Shown: positions 1 through 8,425, numbered from the stretch's first letter. The stretch is 64,000 bases of DNA from Phytobacter diazotrophicus (GCA_004346725.1 SMDE01000004.1:331953-395952), one strand, 5' to 3'. Translations and numbers: made by a program. Notes: generated by a model not told the origin, from the letters alone.

Positions 1-2
1 TA

Positions 3-32
3 ATCTGAAATGATGGCGGTGAGGGGGGGATT
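3..32. repeat. 30-bp direct repeat of the serX 3' end
   Basis: Positions 3-32 are identical, 30 of 30, to 189-218. The second copy covers the last 19 nt of serX plus 11 nt downstream. The match ends at position 33, where the tRNA T-arm should continue. Such partial copies of a tRNA 3' end are typical of attachment sites left by tyrosine-recombinase elements, but can also be plain tRNA-tail duplications. The 156 bases between the copies hold GC-rich inverted repeats and the serX terminator, and no gene I can support. Confidence 0.75.
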
Positions 33-157
33 GACTCGCTTCGCTCGCCCTGCGGGCAGCTTCCTCGCAGGCTCGTCATCTGTCCACCCGGCTGGCGCCG
101 GTTGTCGAGCCCCCGGTCGGGGGTTCTCATCCCCCCTGGTATGGGAGATTATAAAAA

Positions 158-185
158 GAAAAAAGCCCGTACTTTCGTACAGGCT
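158..185 (-). terminator. serX rho-independent terminator
   Basis: Read on the minus strand, a stem of AGCCTGTAC / GTACGGGCT type around a short GAAA-like loop is followed by a run of T (plus-strand aaaaaa at 159-164). It lies about 15 nt past the tRNA CCA end. Confidence 0.85.
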
Positions 186-199
186 CTCATCTGAAATGA

Positions 200-287
200 T
201 GGCGGTGAGGGGGGGATTCGAACCCCCGATACGTTGCCGTATACACACTTTCCAGGCGTGCTCCTTCAGCCACTCGGACACCTCACC
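200..287 (-). tRNA. serX: tRNA-Ser (anticodon GGA)
   Basis: An 88-nt class II tRNA on the minus strand with encoded CCA at 200-202. Acceptor stem GGTGAGG pairs with CCTCACC; the T-arm contains GGTTCGAATCC; a long variable arm (ATACGGCAACGTAT) marks it as serine type. The anticodon GGA is read from 251-253 and decodes UCC/UCU. Its position next to ghrA matches E. coli serX. tRNA 3' ends of this type, serX included, are known integration sites for genomic islands, which fits the partial copy at 3-32. Confidence 0.97.
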
Positions 288-321
288 ACATTGTCTTCCC
301 GATGTTGTCGGGACGGGCGCT

Positions 322-350
322 AATGTAGGGAAAACCGGCACTTCCGTCAA
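322..350 (-). promoter_or_regulatory. serX promoter
   Basis: On the minus strand TTGACG (345-350) and TACATT (322-327) are separated by exactly 17 bp, followed by a GC-rich discriminator (AGCGCCCGTCCC). This is the usual architecture of a stringently controlled stable-RNA promoter. The predicted start is near 315, about 28 nt before the tRNA 5' end. Confidence 0.85.
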
Positions 351-558
351 TCTTCTTTTTCAATAAATTAGCGCGTTTAGACAAACTTCAATCAACTTGC
401 TTCTTAAATGTTCTGAAACTGGCTTTTTTCCCCGCGAAACACTTTTATGAAGACTTTCAGTGATATTTGCTAAGGTGATGTGTGAACATAATCATCTAAC
501 AAAACGGCAAGTAAACCCGACATTAACCGGGAAACAACACCATCAATCTGGAGCAGAA

Positions 559-1497
559 ATGGAGATTATCTTTTATCACCCGACCTTCGATCCCGCCGCC
601 TGGCTGCCAGCCTTGCGCAAGTCATTACCCGGCGCGAACGTACGTGAATGGCGCGAGGGTGATGATGGCCCTGCCGATTATGCGCTGGTCTGGCATCCGC
701 CTGTTGAAATGCTACGCGGTCGTGAGCTCAAAGGGGTGTTTGCGCTGGGGGCCGGCGTCGACTCTATTCTGAGTAAGCTCAAGGCGCATCCGGAAATGCT
801 GGCGCAACACATCCCGCTATTTCGCCTGGAAGATACTGGCATGGGATTGCAGATGCAGGAATATGCGGTGAGCCGGGTACTGCACTGGTTCCGTCGGTTT
901 GATGATTACCAGGCATTAAAACAGCAGGCCAGGTGGCTGGAGCTGGAAGAATATCGGCGCGAAGATTTTACCATTGGCATCCTTGGCGCCGGAATACTGG
1001 GGGCGAAAGTGGCCGCCAGCCTGCACGCCTGGGGTTTTCCGCTACGCTGCTGGAGTCGGTCACGTAAAGATCTGCCGGGCGTGGTCAGTTTTGCAGGGGC
1101 GGAAGAGTTTGGCGCGTTTCTGCACGGAACACGCGTATTGATCAATTTACTGCCTAACACCCCAGAAACGGTGGGGCTCATTAACCTGAGCGTGATAAAC
1201 CAACTGGCGGACAATAGCTATATTATGAACCTGGCGCGCGGTGTTCACGTTGTTGAAGACGATCTTCTGCAGGCGCTTAATAGCGGCAAAGTGAAAGGGG
1301 CAATGCTGGATGTCTTTAGCCGCGAGCCGCTGCCAGCCGACCATCCGCTCTGGGCGCATCCCCGCGTTGCCATGACGCCACATATTGCGGCCACCACCCG
1401 TGCAGATGAGGCCATTGCTTTTATTGCTACTGCGATCGACAAACTTGAACGTGGCGAAAGGGTGAAAGGTCGTGTCGATCGCCTTCGCGGTTATTAA
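559..1497 (+). CDS. ghrA: Glyoxylate/hydroxypyruvate reductase A
   Basis: 312-aa D-2-hydroxyacid dehydrogenase that reduces glyoxylate to glycolate and hydroxypyruvate to glycerate with NADPH in the cytosol. The Rossmann motif [11 protein letters not shown] lies at about 140-150, and the family catalytic triad is visible as Arg227 (NLARG), Glu256 (SREPLP) and His275 (TPHIAA). The start at 559 follows a purine-rich GGAG and gives the same length as the K-12 protein; an in-frame start 33 codons upstream would add a non-homologous leader. Monocistronic in appearance; ycdX follows 85 bp later with its own ribosome site. Confidence 0.96.
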   Translation: MEIIFYHPTFDPAAWLPALRKSLPGANVREWREGDDGPADYALVWHPPVEMLRGRELKGVFALGAGVDSILSKLKAHPEMLAQHIPLFRLEDTGMGLQMQEYAVSRVLHWFRRFDDYQALKQQARWLELEEYRREDFTIGILGAGILGAKVAASLHAWGFPLRCWSRSRKDLPGVVSFAGAEEFGAFLHGTRVLINLLPNTPETVGLINLSVINQLADNSYIMNLARGVHVVEDDLLQALNSGKVKGAMLDVFSREPLPADHPLWAHPRVAMTPHIAATTRADEAIAFIATAIDKLERGERVKGRVDRLRGY

Positions 1498-1582
1498 TGG
1501 CACTTACGTGTCAGGCCGGGTTTTTCATTAAAAATGGCGGCGATAACTGCTATCCTTGCACAAACAACTACAGGAGAGTTTC

Positions 1583-2320
1583 ATGTATCCCGTTGACCTG
1601 CATATGCATACCGTCGCCAGCACCCACGCCTATAGCACCCTGCAAGACTACATTACCGAAGCAAAGCATAAAGGGATTAAGCTTTTCGCTATCACCGATC
1701 ATGGCCCTGATATGGATGATGCGCCGCACCATTGGCACTTCATTAACATGCGTATCTGGCCACGCGTTGTGGATGGCGTAGGCATTCTGCGCGGCATTGA
1801 AGCCAACATCAAAAATATTGAAGGGGAAATCGATTGTAGCGGTCCTATGCTGACGTCGCTCGATCTGATCATTGCGGGTTTTCACGAACCGGTGTTTGCC
1901 CCACAGGATAAAGACACCAATACTCAGGCGATGATTGCGACAATGGCGAATGGTTATGCGCATATCATCAGCCATCCGGGTAATCCAAAATATCCGGTGG
2001 ACATCCCGGCGATTGCCGCTGCTGCCGCGAAGTACAACGTGGCGTTGGAAATCAACAACTCCTCTTTCCTTCATTCGCGGAAAGGCAGCGAAGCGAATTG
2101 CCGTGCTATTGCTGCCGCCGTGCGTGATGCGGGCGGATGGGTTGCGCTGGGTTCCGACTCGCATACAGCATTTACGCTGGGTGAATTTGCGCAGTGCCGT
2201 GAAATCCTTGATGAGGTCGACTTCCCGGAAGATCGTATTCTGAATGTCACACCGCGCCGGATGCTGAGCTTCCTTGAAGCGCGCGGAATGACGCCCATTA
2301 CTGAATTTGCCGACTTTTAA
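1583..2320 (+). CDS. ycdX: PHP-domain phosphatase YcdX
   Basis: 245 aa, the usual family length. The N-terminal HMH motif (DLHMHT, residues 5-10), ITDHG, SHPGNP and the terminal SDSH motif provide the metal ligands of a PHP phosphoesterase; E. coli YcdX binds a trinuclear zinc site. The start is preceded by CAGGAG. It sits 20 bp before ycdY, whose product acts as its chaperone; the two have been linked to swarming in E. coli. The natural substrate is unsettled. Confidence 0.95.
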   Translation: MYPVDLHMHTVASTHAYSTLQDYITEAKHKGIKLFAITDHGPDMDDAPHHWHFINMRIWPRVVDGVGILRGIEANIKNIEGEIDCSGPMLTSLDLIIAGFHEPVFAPQDKDTNTQAMIATMANGYAHIISHPGNPKYPVDIPAIAAAAAKYNVALEINNSSFLHSRKGSEANCRAIAAAVRDAGGWVALGSDSHTAFTLGEFAQCREILDEVDFPEDRILNVTPRRMLSFLEARGMTPITEFADF

Positions 2321-2340
2321 TTAGCCACTGGAATCATTGC

Positions 2341-2895
2341 ATGAACGAATTTTCCATCCTTTGCCGCGTACTGGGTTCACTGTTTTATCGTCAGCCACAG
2401 GATCCCTTACTCGTGCCGCTCTATACCCTCATACGTGAAGGGAAGCTGGCGCAAAACTGGCCGCTGGAGCAGGATGAAATGCTGGAGCGTCTGCAAAAGA
2501 ATTGTGACGCGCAGGGGTTGGCCGCTGATTTCAATGCGCTATTTGTCGGCAACGAGTGCCGCGTTTCCCCGTATCGCAGCGCATGGGTGGTTGGGGCTAC
2601 GGAAGCCGAAGTGCGAGCATTTCTCTCGACTCGCGGTATGCCGCTGACAGACGCACCTGCGGACCATTTTGGCACGTTGCTGCTGGCCGCCTCCTGGCTT
2701 GAAGATCAGTCAGCAGAAGATGAAAGTGAAGCGCTGGAAACGCTCTTTGCAGAATATCTGCTGCCGTGGTGTGGCACCTTCCTCGGTAAGGTGGAAGCGC
2801 ATGCGACTACCCCATTCTGGCGTACTATGGCGCCGCTGACGCGTGATGCTCTCTCTGCCATGTGGGATGAGTTGCAGGAATCCGCAGAGGAATAA
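2341..2895 (+). CDS. ycdY: TorD/DmsD-family chaperone YcdY
   Basis: 184 aa, all-helical composition typical of the TorD/DmsD redox-enzyme maturation family, with the family-like NALFVG and PYRSAWV segments around residues 61-80. Unlike TorD and DmsD, E. coli YcdY is reported to help load zinc into YcdX and not to serve a molybdoenzyme. Spacing to ycdX is 20 bp, so the two are almost certainly one transcript. The family call is firm; the partner assignment rests on E. coli work. Confidence 0.93.
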   Translation: MNEFSILCRVLGSLFYRQPQDPLLVPLYTLIREGKLAQNWPLEQDEMLERLQKNCDAQGLAADFNALFVGNECRVSPYRSAWVVGATEAEVRAFLSTRGMPLTDAPADHFGTLLLAASWLEDQSAEDESEALETLFAEYLLPWCGTFLGKVEAHATTPFWRTMAPLTRDALSAMWDELQESAEE

Positions 2896-2897
2896 AG

Positions 2898-2913
2898 TGT
2901 GATTTTAATCACA
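2898..2913. promoter_or_regulatory. Consensus CRP-binding site upstream of ycdZ
   Basis: TGTGATTTTAATCACA is a full match to TGTGA-N6-TCACA, with A/T-rich flanks as in strong CRP sites. It starts just after the ycdY stop codon. A plausible promoter follows (TTGCAA at 2940-2945 and CATAAA near 2964), placing the CRP centre near -70, a class I position. Control of ycdZ by cAMP-CRP is inferred from this. Confidence 0.8.
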
Positions 2914-2998
2914 TTTAATATGCAACGGGAAATGTGATATTGCAATTATTGCGTCTCCTGTCACATAAATAAGGTGCGTATCTGCTAAGATGCGCGCC

Positions 2999-3481
2999 AT
3001 GAACATACTCCTCTCTATTGCATTAACAACAGGTATTCTCTCCGGTCTCTGGGGTTGGGTTGCCGTCTCTCTCGGTCTGATCGGCTGGGCCGGATTCCTT
3101 GGCTGTACCGCTTACTTTGCCTGTCCGCAAGGTGGTCTTAAAGGCCTGTTAATCTCTGCCTGCACGTTAATGAGCGGGGTAGCCTGGGCGCTGGTAATTA
3201 TTCACGGTAGCGCGCTGGCTCCGCATCTTGAGATTGTAGGGTATGTCATGACCGGGCTGGTGGCGTTTCTGATGTGTGCCCAGGCGAAAAATCTGCTGCT
3301 TTCTTTCGTTCCGGGTACCTTTATTGGCGCGTGCGCGACTTTTGCGGGGCAGGGCGACTGGCGCATGATAGTGCCTTCGCTTGTGGTCGGGTTGTTGTTT
3401 GGTTATGCCATGAAAAACAGCGGCCTGTGGCTCGCAGCCCGTAACGCTGGTGATATGACAAAAGAACAAAATAAAGCGTGA
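2999..3481 (+). CDS. ycdZ: DUF1097 inner membrane protein YcdZ
   Basis: 160 aa, strongly hydrophobic, with roughly five membrane segments between residues 5 and 140, ending in a short charged tail. Matches E. coli YcdZ (DUF1097), whose function is unknown. The start at 2999 (MNILLSIAL) aligns with the K-12 N-terminus; an in-frame ATG at 2990 would add three residues. The upstream consensus CRP site suggests carbon-source control. The stop codon lies inside the terminator stem. Confidence 0.93.
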   Translation: MNILLSIALTTGILSGLWGWVAVSLGLIGWAGFLGCTAYFACPQGGLKGLLISACTLMSGVAWALVIIHGSALAPHLEIVGYVMTGLVAFLMCAQAKNLLLSFVPGTFIGACATFAGQGDWRMIVPSLVVGLLFGYAMKNSGLWLAARNAGDMTKEQNKA

Positions 3482-3505
3482 CGATTTAACCCGTCACGCT
3501 TTTTC
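3473..3505. terminator. Bidirectional terminator ycdZ / csgG
   Basis: AAAGCGTGACG and CGTCACGCTTT form an 11-bp stem around a 7-nt loop, followed by T residues on the plus strand and A residues before it (T on the minus strand). It overlaps the ycdZ stop codon and lies 12 bp past the csgG stop, so it can serve both convergent genes. Confidence 0.85.
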
Positions 3506-3516
3506 TGCGTTTGCCA

Positions 3517-4353
3517 TCAGGATTCCGGAGGCATCGCCGCCATCTCGCGATATTTAACCAGCACTTCGTTTTTGTTTTCTGCCTTGTTTTGCAGATCCCA
3601 AAGCCCACGGTCGATACCGTCGTTAATCAGTAAAATCACCCCTGTCTCAATCGCTGACATCAGGCAAAGCATGACCGGTTCGTTAGCCGTGTAGCCCACT
3701 TCGCCTTCCAGCAGACGCTGATAATCAATAAAGCGGAATACCCCGGCCTGCACTTCATAGGACAAAATAGTCTTGCTGGTATTCACTGACGAAAGCACTT
3801 CCCCGGTACTCACGTTGACCACTCGCAGGTTAACGGCAATCTGGTCGAGCTGATATTGCGTGTCCGCACCTATACCAAAATATCGCGCGCCAACGCCCCC
3901 CGATTTCACGTTACTTTCATAACCGATAATCGAGCCCTCAATCATGACATTTGCTGCAGTCAATGACTGGAGCGGGAAGCGGTTATTAATTGCAACCGTG
4001 CCATTTTCCTGCGCCGCGCGAATGATTTTGCGCTCATTCAATAAATTCTGCAGCCCCTGGCGTTCCAGTGGAACAAACCAACGTGAATCTTTTAGCGCCG
4101 TCACCAGCATGGAGGTCGCACTCTGCGGAACGGCGGTCGAGAAGTTACTGGCCGGATAGGGTTTAAACTGCCCGGTTTCATCCTGAATGTTATACACCGA
4201 CACATATATTTTACCGGAAGGCAGTGGCAAATGTGTCAAATCACTGTAGCTTTGTGCCCGAGGTAATAACGTAGGTTTGGCGGCTTGTTTTGGCGGCGCA
4301 GTTAAGCATCCGCTTAATAAACACACGGCCAGAAGTATGAATAAGCGCTGCAT
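3517..4353 (-). CDS. csgG: Curli secretion channel lipoprotein CsgG
   Basis: 278 aa. The nonameric outer-membrane lipoprotein pore that exports CsgA and CsgB. Signal sequence with lipobox LSGC, lipidated Cys at residue 16. The body carries the CsgG-family features including the QENGTVAINNR and GSIIGYESNVKSGGVGARYFGIG stretches, the latter part of the transmembrane hairpins. Nearly identical to K-12 in the middle, with variation at the C-terminal tail. Last gene of the csgDEFG operon, 26 bp after csgF. Confidence 0.97.
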   Translation of the reverse strand: MQRLFILLAVCLLSGCLTAPPKQAAKPTLLPRAQSYSDLTHLPLPSGKIYVSVYNIQDETGQFKPYPASNFSTAVPQSATSMLVTALKDSRWFVPLERQGLQNLLNERKIIRAAQENGTVAINNRFPLQSLTAANVMIEGSIIGYESNVKSGGVGARYFGIGADTQYQLDQIAVNLRVVNVSTGEVLSSVNTSKTILSYEVQAGVFRFIDYQRLLEGEVGYTANEPVMLCLMSAIETGVILLINDGIDRGLWDLQNKAENKNEVLVKYREMAAMPPES

Positions 4354-4379
4354 GATTATTGTCCTGTAATGGCGATGCT

Positions 4380-4793
4380 TTAAAAATCGGTTGAACCGTT
4401 TTGTAAACCTGAAACCTGAATAGTCGACGTTTTGCCTGTTTTTCTGTCAGTTACATTTAATTGTAACTGTCCATCTTTGTTGGCAATATCAACAATAAAG
4501 TCGCTGGTTACCATTCGACCTGGTTTACCGGAATTTATATTTGTTAATAATCCACCCAGTATTTGTGATTGAATAGCCTGAGTAAAATTATCAAGCGCTG
4601 ATGTGCTCTCAACGCCAAGATCTTTATAGCTGGGATCTTTATAAGAGTTTTGAGCCTGTGCGCTATTTAATAAAAAAGCGCCATTATTAGGGTTACCACC
4701 GAAATTAGGATTACGGAACTGAAATGTCATTTGTCCCGCCCAACTTAATGGTGTTATCAACATTAATGAAATGACGGCATATGCGATACGCAT
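4380..4793 (-). CDS. csgF: Curli assembly protein CsgF
   Basis: 137 aa. Secreted through CsgG and inserted in its neck, where it couples CsgB nucleation to the channel. N-terminal signal peptide ends at about SWAG (residue 20). The following [16 protein letters not shown] segment is the conserved region known to sit inside the CsgG pore. Separated by 26 bp from both csgE and csgG, in operon order D-E-F-G. Confidence 0.96.
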   Translation of the reverse strand: MRIAYAVISLMLITPLSWAGQMTFQFRNPNFGGNPNNGAFLLNSAQAQNSYKDPSYKDLGVESTSALDNFTQAIQSQILGGLLTNINSGKPGRMVTSDFIVDIANKDGQLQLNVTDRKTGKTSTIQVSGLQNGSTDF

Positions 4794-4819
4794 GTTACCC
4801 TCCGGATATTTATCGTTTT

Positions 4820-5209
4820 TTAGAATTCATCTGTCGCTAAATCGCGGGTGCTCAGTAGTGCCTGATCAATTTGGCGACGGTCGAGTGCTTCGTGTGTCTG
4901 TGCAAGTGCAATATCAACGTTCTTTTCAAAATCGCGCCGCGTTGGGAACATAAAAGTCTGATAAACAACACTTTGATTAATCGTGATAGTTATCCAACTT
5001 CCCCAGCGAGCACTTGGTCTTTCATTGATAGTTAAATTCCCTGTCCAGGTACTTTCCCATTTATCACTAAAAGCACGATAAAAATCGTGTCCGATCGAAG
5101 AAACCGTATGGTCGGTTAATAAACCGGGAATCTCCACTTCGACAGCGTGCAGATTCCCGGCGGCGAGCAATAATGTTGCTGCCGCAAGGTAATGCGATGC
5201 GCGTTTCAT
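4820..5209 (-). CDS. csgE: Curli specificity factor CsgE
   Basis: 129 aa. Periplasmic adaptor that caps the CsgG channel and selects curli subunits. Signal peptide of about 22 residues ends in NLHA. The mature part contains the conserved [19 protein letters not shown] stretch and the basic [11 protein letters not shown] motif. The start codon lies 4 bp past the csgD stop, so translation is probably coupled. Confidence 0.96.
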   Translation of the reverse strand: MKRASHYLAAATLLLAAGNLHAVEVEIPGLLTDHTVSSIGHDFYRAFSDKWESTWTGNLTINERPSARWGSWITITINQSVVYQTFMFPTRRDFEKNVDIALAQTHEALDRRQIDQALLSTRDLATDEF

Positions 5210-5213
5210 GGCG

Positions 5214-5864
5214 TTAACGCCTGAGATTATCGTTGGCCCAGGAGACTGCCTGAGTTCGGTTTTTAACCGCTATCTTTTTGAAAAGATTATAAAGATGCGT
5301 TTTTACCGTATTCTCGCTGATAAACAGAGAGCGGGCGATTTCAATATTGGATGCGCCAATGCGCAACTTATTCAAAATCTCTTTTTCTCTGTGGGTCAGC
5401 AATGCCGACTCCGAACTGCTATAACGATAATTTCCAGAGTGGGTAATTAAGTAGCTGGCAAGCTTTTGTGAAAAGTAACACTCGCCGCGCTGGATCCCTT
5501 GTAATCCCTCAACCATGCGGGATTCGTCTTCCGAGACGTAAAATACCCCATTGATATGTGGCCAGTTTTCGATTTCACGGAACGGATAGTCATCAGGCGT
5601 ATTCATTAACAATAACTTTAGGTTATTGTTTTTTCTGGACAAAACGTCCTGCCAGTATTGAATGATTTTCTTATCCGCCTCCATCATATCGAATAACACC
5701 AGGCAATCACTGGGAATATCATCCAGAGAGCGTTGAATATTATGCAATTTTCCTGTCATCGACAGAGAATGTTTCAGATGCTGCAACAAGGCTGTTGCCT
5801 GCAGAGAGGGTTTGGTAATTAACAACAATGCATGATTGTACGAACTTTGGACTTCACTGAACAT
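5214..5864 (-). CDS. csgD: Curli master regulator CsgD
   Basis: 216 aa LuxR/FixJ-type regulator of curli and cellulose. The N-terminal receiver-like domain (about 1-130) lacks the acidic phosphorylation pocket of a true response regulator; the C-terminal helix-turn-helix (about 150-210) contains [12 protein letters not shown] and [16 protein letters not shown]. First gene of csgDEFG. Its long leader and upstream region carry the controls described separately. Activates csgBA, whose upstream region contains a matching box. Confidence 0.97.
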   Translation of the reverse strand: MFSEVQSSYNHALLLITKPSLQATALLQHLKHSLSMTGKLHNIQRSLDDIPSDCLVLFDMMEADKKIIQYWQDVLSRKNNNLKLLLMNTPDDYPFREIENWPHINGVFYVSEDESRMVEGLQGIQRGECYFSQKLASYLITHSGNYRYSSSESALLTHREKEILNKLRIGASNIEIARSLFISENTVKTHLYNLFKKIAVKNRTQAVSWANDNLRR

Positions 5865-5895
5865 GATGAAACCCCGCGTTTAGGACATCCGCAGC

Positions 5896-5918
5896 TTCCC
5901 CACCCAAAAGGTGGGGAA
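5896..5918 (-). promoter_or_regulatory. Hairpin in the csgD 5' leader
   Basis: TTCCCCACC and GGTGGGGAA form a perfect 9-bp stem with a 5-nt loop in the csgD leader RNA, ending about 31 nt before the start codon. The E. coli csgD leader is targeted by several sRNAs (OmrA/B, McaS, RprA, GcvB) in this general area; whether this hairpin takes part is unknown. Confidence 0.6.
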
Positions 5919-6011
5919 CCAGAGGTACTGACAGATGTTGTGTTGCTGTGTGTAGTAATAAATACTTAATCCCTAACAATTAAGGGAAATTAATAAATCA
6001 AAATGAGTGCT

Positions 6012-6030
6012 GCTAATTCCAATCTAGTCA
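6012..6030 (-). promoter_or_regulatory. csgD promoter -10 region
   Basis: On the minus strand TGACTAGATTGG corresponds to the extended -10 of the E. coli csgD promoter (TGGCTAGATTG as I recall it); TAGATT lies at 6021-6026. The implied start near 6013 gives a leader of about 149 nt, matching the E. coli distance of 148 nt. The -35 is not recognisable, as is common for RpoS-dependent promoters. Confidence 0.65.
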
Positions 6031-6490
6031 TTGCCATTCTTAAAGCAAGTGTTAAACATGTAACGTAATGTAAAAATAAATATTAAAATATTTCTTAAGA
6101 GATTTTTTATTGTTTATTTTTGATAGGTAAGTTGTACACGAAATCATACTTGCACAAATTTAAAAAATCATACAAATTATTGTATGTCATTGTATTGTAA
6201 TTATATTTCTAGTAATTAAAAAGTAGCATTATTCATACCATAACAAAGATTTTGGTATGAGAGGTGATGTCCAATTTGTGCATCGAAAAAAAGGAGGCAT
6301 TGTGAAGGTCGAACGAAGAAATGTTATCTCCTTCGCAGAACATACTTACTGATTACCTCGTTACAACCAAATTGTTATAAGCAAACCCGCCTTTTTAAAA
6401 TGGTTTAAATACGCTCTCTATATACGCCTGACTGTAACAATACGAATATTCATACTTTGGTATTAATTAGGGAGTAAAAAATACGAATCG

Positions 6491-6501
6491 CGGGTGAGAT
6501 A
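6491..6501 (+). promoter_or_regulatory. CsgD-type binding site upstream of csgBA
   Basis: CGGGTGAGATA is a full match to the published CsgD consensus CGGGKGAGNKA. It lies 139 bp upstream of the csgB start codon on the csgB side of the intergenic region, where CsgD activation of csgBA is expected. Confidence 0.75.
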
Positions 6502-6629
6502 TTTTATTTTACGACCTGACCATACTGATTTCCGTAACGCAGCGTTAACAAATTAATTGAGTGTGTTATCGCCAGCGGAACGAATATTTAAACTGTTTTT
6601 TAATAAACGACCAGGTCCAGGGTGACAAC

Positions 6630-7085
6630 ATGAAAAACAAGTTGTTATTTATGATGTTAACAATGCTGGGTGCACCTGGGTTCGCCGCCGCTACAGGTTA
6701 TGATATGGCAAGTTCGGAATATAACCTGGCGGTGAATGAATTAAGTGCCGCTGCCTACAATAAAGCGGCCATTATTGGTCAATCCGGTGCAAATAATAAC
6801 GCACAAATTAATCAAACTGGCTCGAAGTTATTGTCAGTTATTTCCCAGAACGGCGGGAGCAATTCGGCAAAAATTGACCAGTCAGGAGCATATAACCTTG
6901 CATATATCGATCAGTCAGGCAGTGCTAATGACGCGAATATTACACAAGGCGCTTACGGCAACACCGCAATGATTATCCAAAAAGGGTCGGGTAACAGGGC
7001 GAGTATTACTCAGTACGGTACACAGAAAACAGCAGTCGTTGTCCAGAGACAGTCGCAAATGGACATACGCGTTATACAACGTTGA
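6630..7085 (+). CDS. csgB: Curlin minor subunit, nucleator CsgB
   Basis: 151 aa. Surface-anchored nucleator on which CsgA polymerises. Signal peptide ends at about GFAAA (residue 20). The mature part has five imperfect curlin repeats with the internal Gln/Asn ladder (for example QSGANNNAQINQ and QNGGSNSAKIDQ). The last repeat (VVVQRQSQMDIRVIQR) lacks the regular spacing and is basic, as in E. coli, where it holds CsgB to the cell. The start follows AGGGTG; an upstream in-frame ATG at 6561 lacks homology. csgA follows 40 bp later. Confidence 0.97.
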   Translation: MKNKLLFMMLTMLGAPGFAAATGYDMASSEYNLAVNELSAAAYNKAAIIGQSGANNNAQINQTGSKLLSVISQNGGSNSAKIDQSGAYNLAYIDQSGSANDANITQGAYGNTAMIIQKGSGNRASITQYGTQKTAVVVQRQSQMDIRVIQR

Positions 7086-7125
7086 TGCCATTGTGGCTTT
7101 AAAATCAATCCGATGGGGGTTTACC

Positions 7126-7569
7126 ATGAAACTTTTCAAAGTGGCAGCAGTAGCAGCGATCGTCGTTTCAGCCAGTGCTTTTGCAGGCAGCGTCCCGCAG
7201 TTCTCAGGTCATGGCGGCCATAACTATGGCGGTCCGGATTCTGAACTGAGCATCTACCAGACTGGTAGCAGCAACTCCGCGCTGGCACTGCAATCCGATG
7301 CTCGCGATTCTACAACGACAATTCGCCAGAATGGCTCAAGCAACGGTGCTGATGTTGGTCAGGGTTCTGATGACAGCACCATTAGCCTGTCACAAAACGG
7401 TTTCCATAACAGCGCAACCATTGACCAGTGGAACAGCAGAGACTCTACAATTTCTGTCAGCCAGTATGGTGGCGGCAATGGTGCGTTGGTCAACCAGACT
7501 GCTTCTGGCTCTACCGTAAACGTTCATCAGGTTGGTTTCGGCAACAACGCCACTGCCAACCAGTACTAA
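7126..7569 (+). CDS. csgA: Curlin major subunit CsgA
   Basis: 147 aa; the amyloid fibre subunit. Signal peptide of about 20 residues (to AFA), then the Gly/His-rich N22-type sequence (SVPQFSGHGGHNYGG) recognised by CsgG/CsgE, then five repeats of S-x5-Q-x4-N-x5-Q: starting SELSIYQ, STTTIRQ, STISLSQ, STISVSQ and STVNVHQ. Repeats 2-4 end in Asp/Gly gatekeeper-like positions (ARD, SDD, SRD), while the fifth ends NQY at the C-terminus. About four residues shorter than the 151-aa K-12 protein. Strong hairpin terminator 16 bp after the stop. Confidence 0.97.
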   Translation: MKLFKVAAVAAIVVSASAFAGSVPQFSGHGGHNYGGPDSELSIYQTGSSNSALALQSDARDSTTTIRQNGSSNGADVGQGSDDSTISLSQNGFHNSATIDQWNSRDSTISVSQYGGGNGALVNQTASGSTVNVHQVGFGNNATANQY

Positions 7570-7585
7570 CAGACATATCGTTTGA

Positions 7586-7615
7586 AGAAACAGGGCTACG
7601 GCCCTGTTTCTTTTT
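7586..7615 (+). terminator. csgBA terminator
   Basis: GAAACAGGGC and GCCCTGTTTC flank a short TACG-like loop and are followed by five T residues. It lies between csgA and csgC, so csgC expression needs readthrough or its own promoter, and CsgA will be made in excess of CsgC. Confidence 0.9.
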
Positions 7616-7625
7616 GGGAGGCGTT

Positions 7626-7955
7626 ATGAATACGTTGTTATTACTTGCCGCGCTGTCCAGCCAGATTACCTTCGACACGACCCGCGTCGGCGATATGTAC
7701 ACGATTACCCCACAGGTTTTACTCACTGAAAATTGCCTCTGTCAGGTACAGATTCTGGCAACGCGACAGGGGGAGGGCGGCCAGAGTCGCACCCAGCAAC
7801 GCAAGACGGTTCAATTTATCGCAAATCAACCGACATCGTTGATGCGCTTAAGTATGAATATTGAAGCGCAGGATAGTGTCGACATCGTGGTTACCGTTAC
7901 GGATGGCCAGTCAGTGAATTTGTCTCAGCGCTGGACATCACAGCAAACGCTGTAA
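7626..7955 (+). CDS. csgC: Curli assembly inhibitor CsgC
   Basis: 109 aa. Periplasmic immunoglobulin-like chaperone that prevents premature CsgA amyloid formation. Hydrophobic N-terminus, then a beta-rich body with the family CXC motif (CLC, about residues 38-40). The start follows GGGAGG and gives the same size as K-12 CsgC. It lies 10 bp beyond the csgBA terminator. Identification rests on position, size and the CXC motif. Confidence 0.93.
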   Translation: MNTLLLLAALSSQITFDTTRVGDMYTITPQVLLTENCLCQVQILATRQGEGGQSRTQQRKTVQFIANQPTSLMRLSMNIEAQDSVDIVVTVTDGQSVNLSQRWTSQQTL

Positions 7956-8113
7956 CCTATTCATTTAATAAATGTTTCTCTGAAAAATAATTTGTTTCAT
8001 GGCTGTTAAATTTGATTAATTAATGTATACATAAAGTTGACATTTTGTTTTAAAAGGTGTCTGCGCGGTGCCCCTCTCACCACCTGCAAAGACCATTCAT
8101 TATTGAGGTATAT

Positions 8114-8425
8114 ATGTCAACTTCACATATGCTGCTTATTCCAGCAGCCCTTTTCTGTGCCGCTGTATGCAGCTCTGTTGCGATAGCGGCGACCGGCGGT
8201 GTTATCTATTTTGAAGGGGCTGTTGTCGAAACCCCGTGTGATGTCCGTGTCGACGCCCATCGTGCGACGGTAGCCTGTGACCGCCAGGGACAGGCGAAAA
8301 CTCAACAATTCTCCCTGAAAAACCTTGCCCAGGAGCAGAGTGGCTTCGACAACCTTGTGACGATGAAAATCAACTACCTCAACCCCGCGCATACGCTGGC
8401 TGTAATGGACATCACCTATAACTGA
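8114..8425 (+). CDS. ymdA: Fimbrial-like protein YmdA
   Basis: 103 aa, same length as the K-12 protein. Signal peptide of about 25 residues ending AIAA, then GGVIYFEGAVVETPCDV, which resembles the N-terminus of type 1 pilin subunits, with two Cys (in TPCDV and VACDR) placed to form the pilin disulfide. No chaperone or usher gene is nearby and the protein is shorter than a pilin. Function unknown; found in the same position after csgC in E. coli. Confidence 0.88.
   Translation: MSTSHMLLIPAALFCAAVCSSVAIAATGGVIYFEGAVVETPCDVRVDAHRATVACDRQGQAKTQQFSLKNLAQEQSGFDNLVTMKINYLNPAHTLAVMDITYN

Larger units (their letters stand above)
5865..6629. promoter_or_regulatory. csgD-csgB divergent regulatory region
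   Basis: A 765-bp gene-free, strongly A/T-rich stretch between the divergent curli operons, close to the size known from E. coli, where OmpR, RpoS, MlrA, IHF, H-NS, RstA and CpxR act. I can point to a csgD -10 element, a leader hairpin and a CsgD box (separate entries). The remainder shows many A/T tracts expected of an H-NS-silenced region, but I cannot place individual OmpR or IHF sites with confidence. No credible small gene was seen. Confidence 0.85.

Noticed and set aside
1-350. CRISPR or tandem repeat array at the left edge
   Set aside because: Only two copies of the 30-mer exist, both explained by the serX 3' end; there are no further spaced repeats.
10-366. 118-codon frame across serX
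   Set aside because: It reads through the tRNA and its terminator, a common artefact; no coding evidence.
7586-7625. csgC reading frame starting upstream inside csgA
   Set aside because: A 175-codon frame beginning at 7428 overlaps csgA out of frame; the start at 7626 has a good ribosome site and gives the family length.
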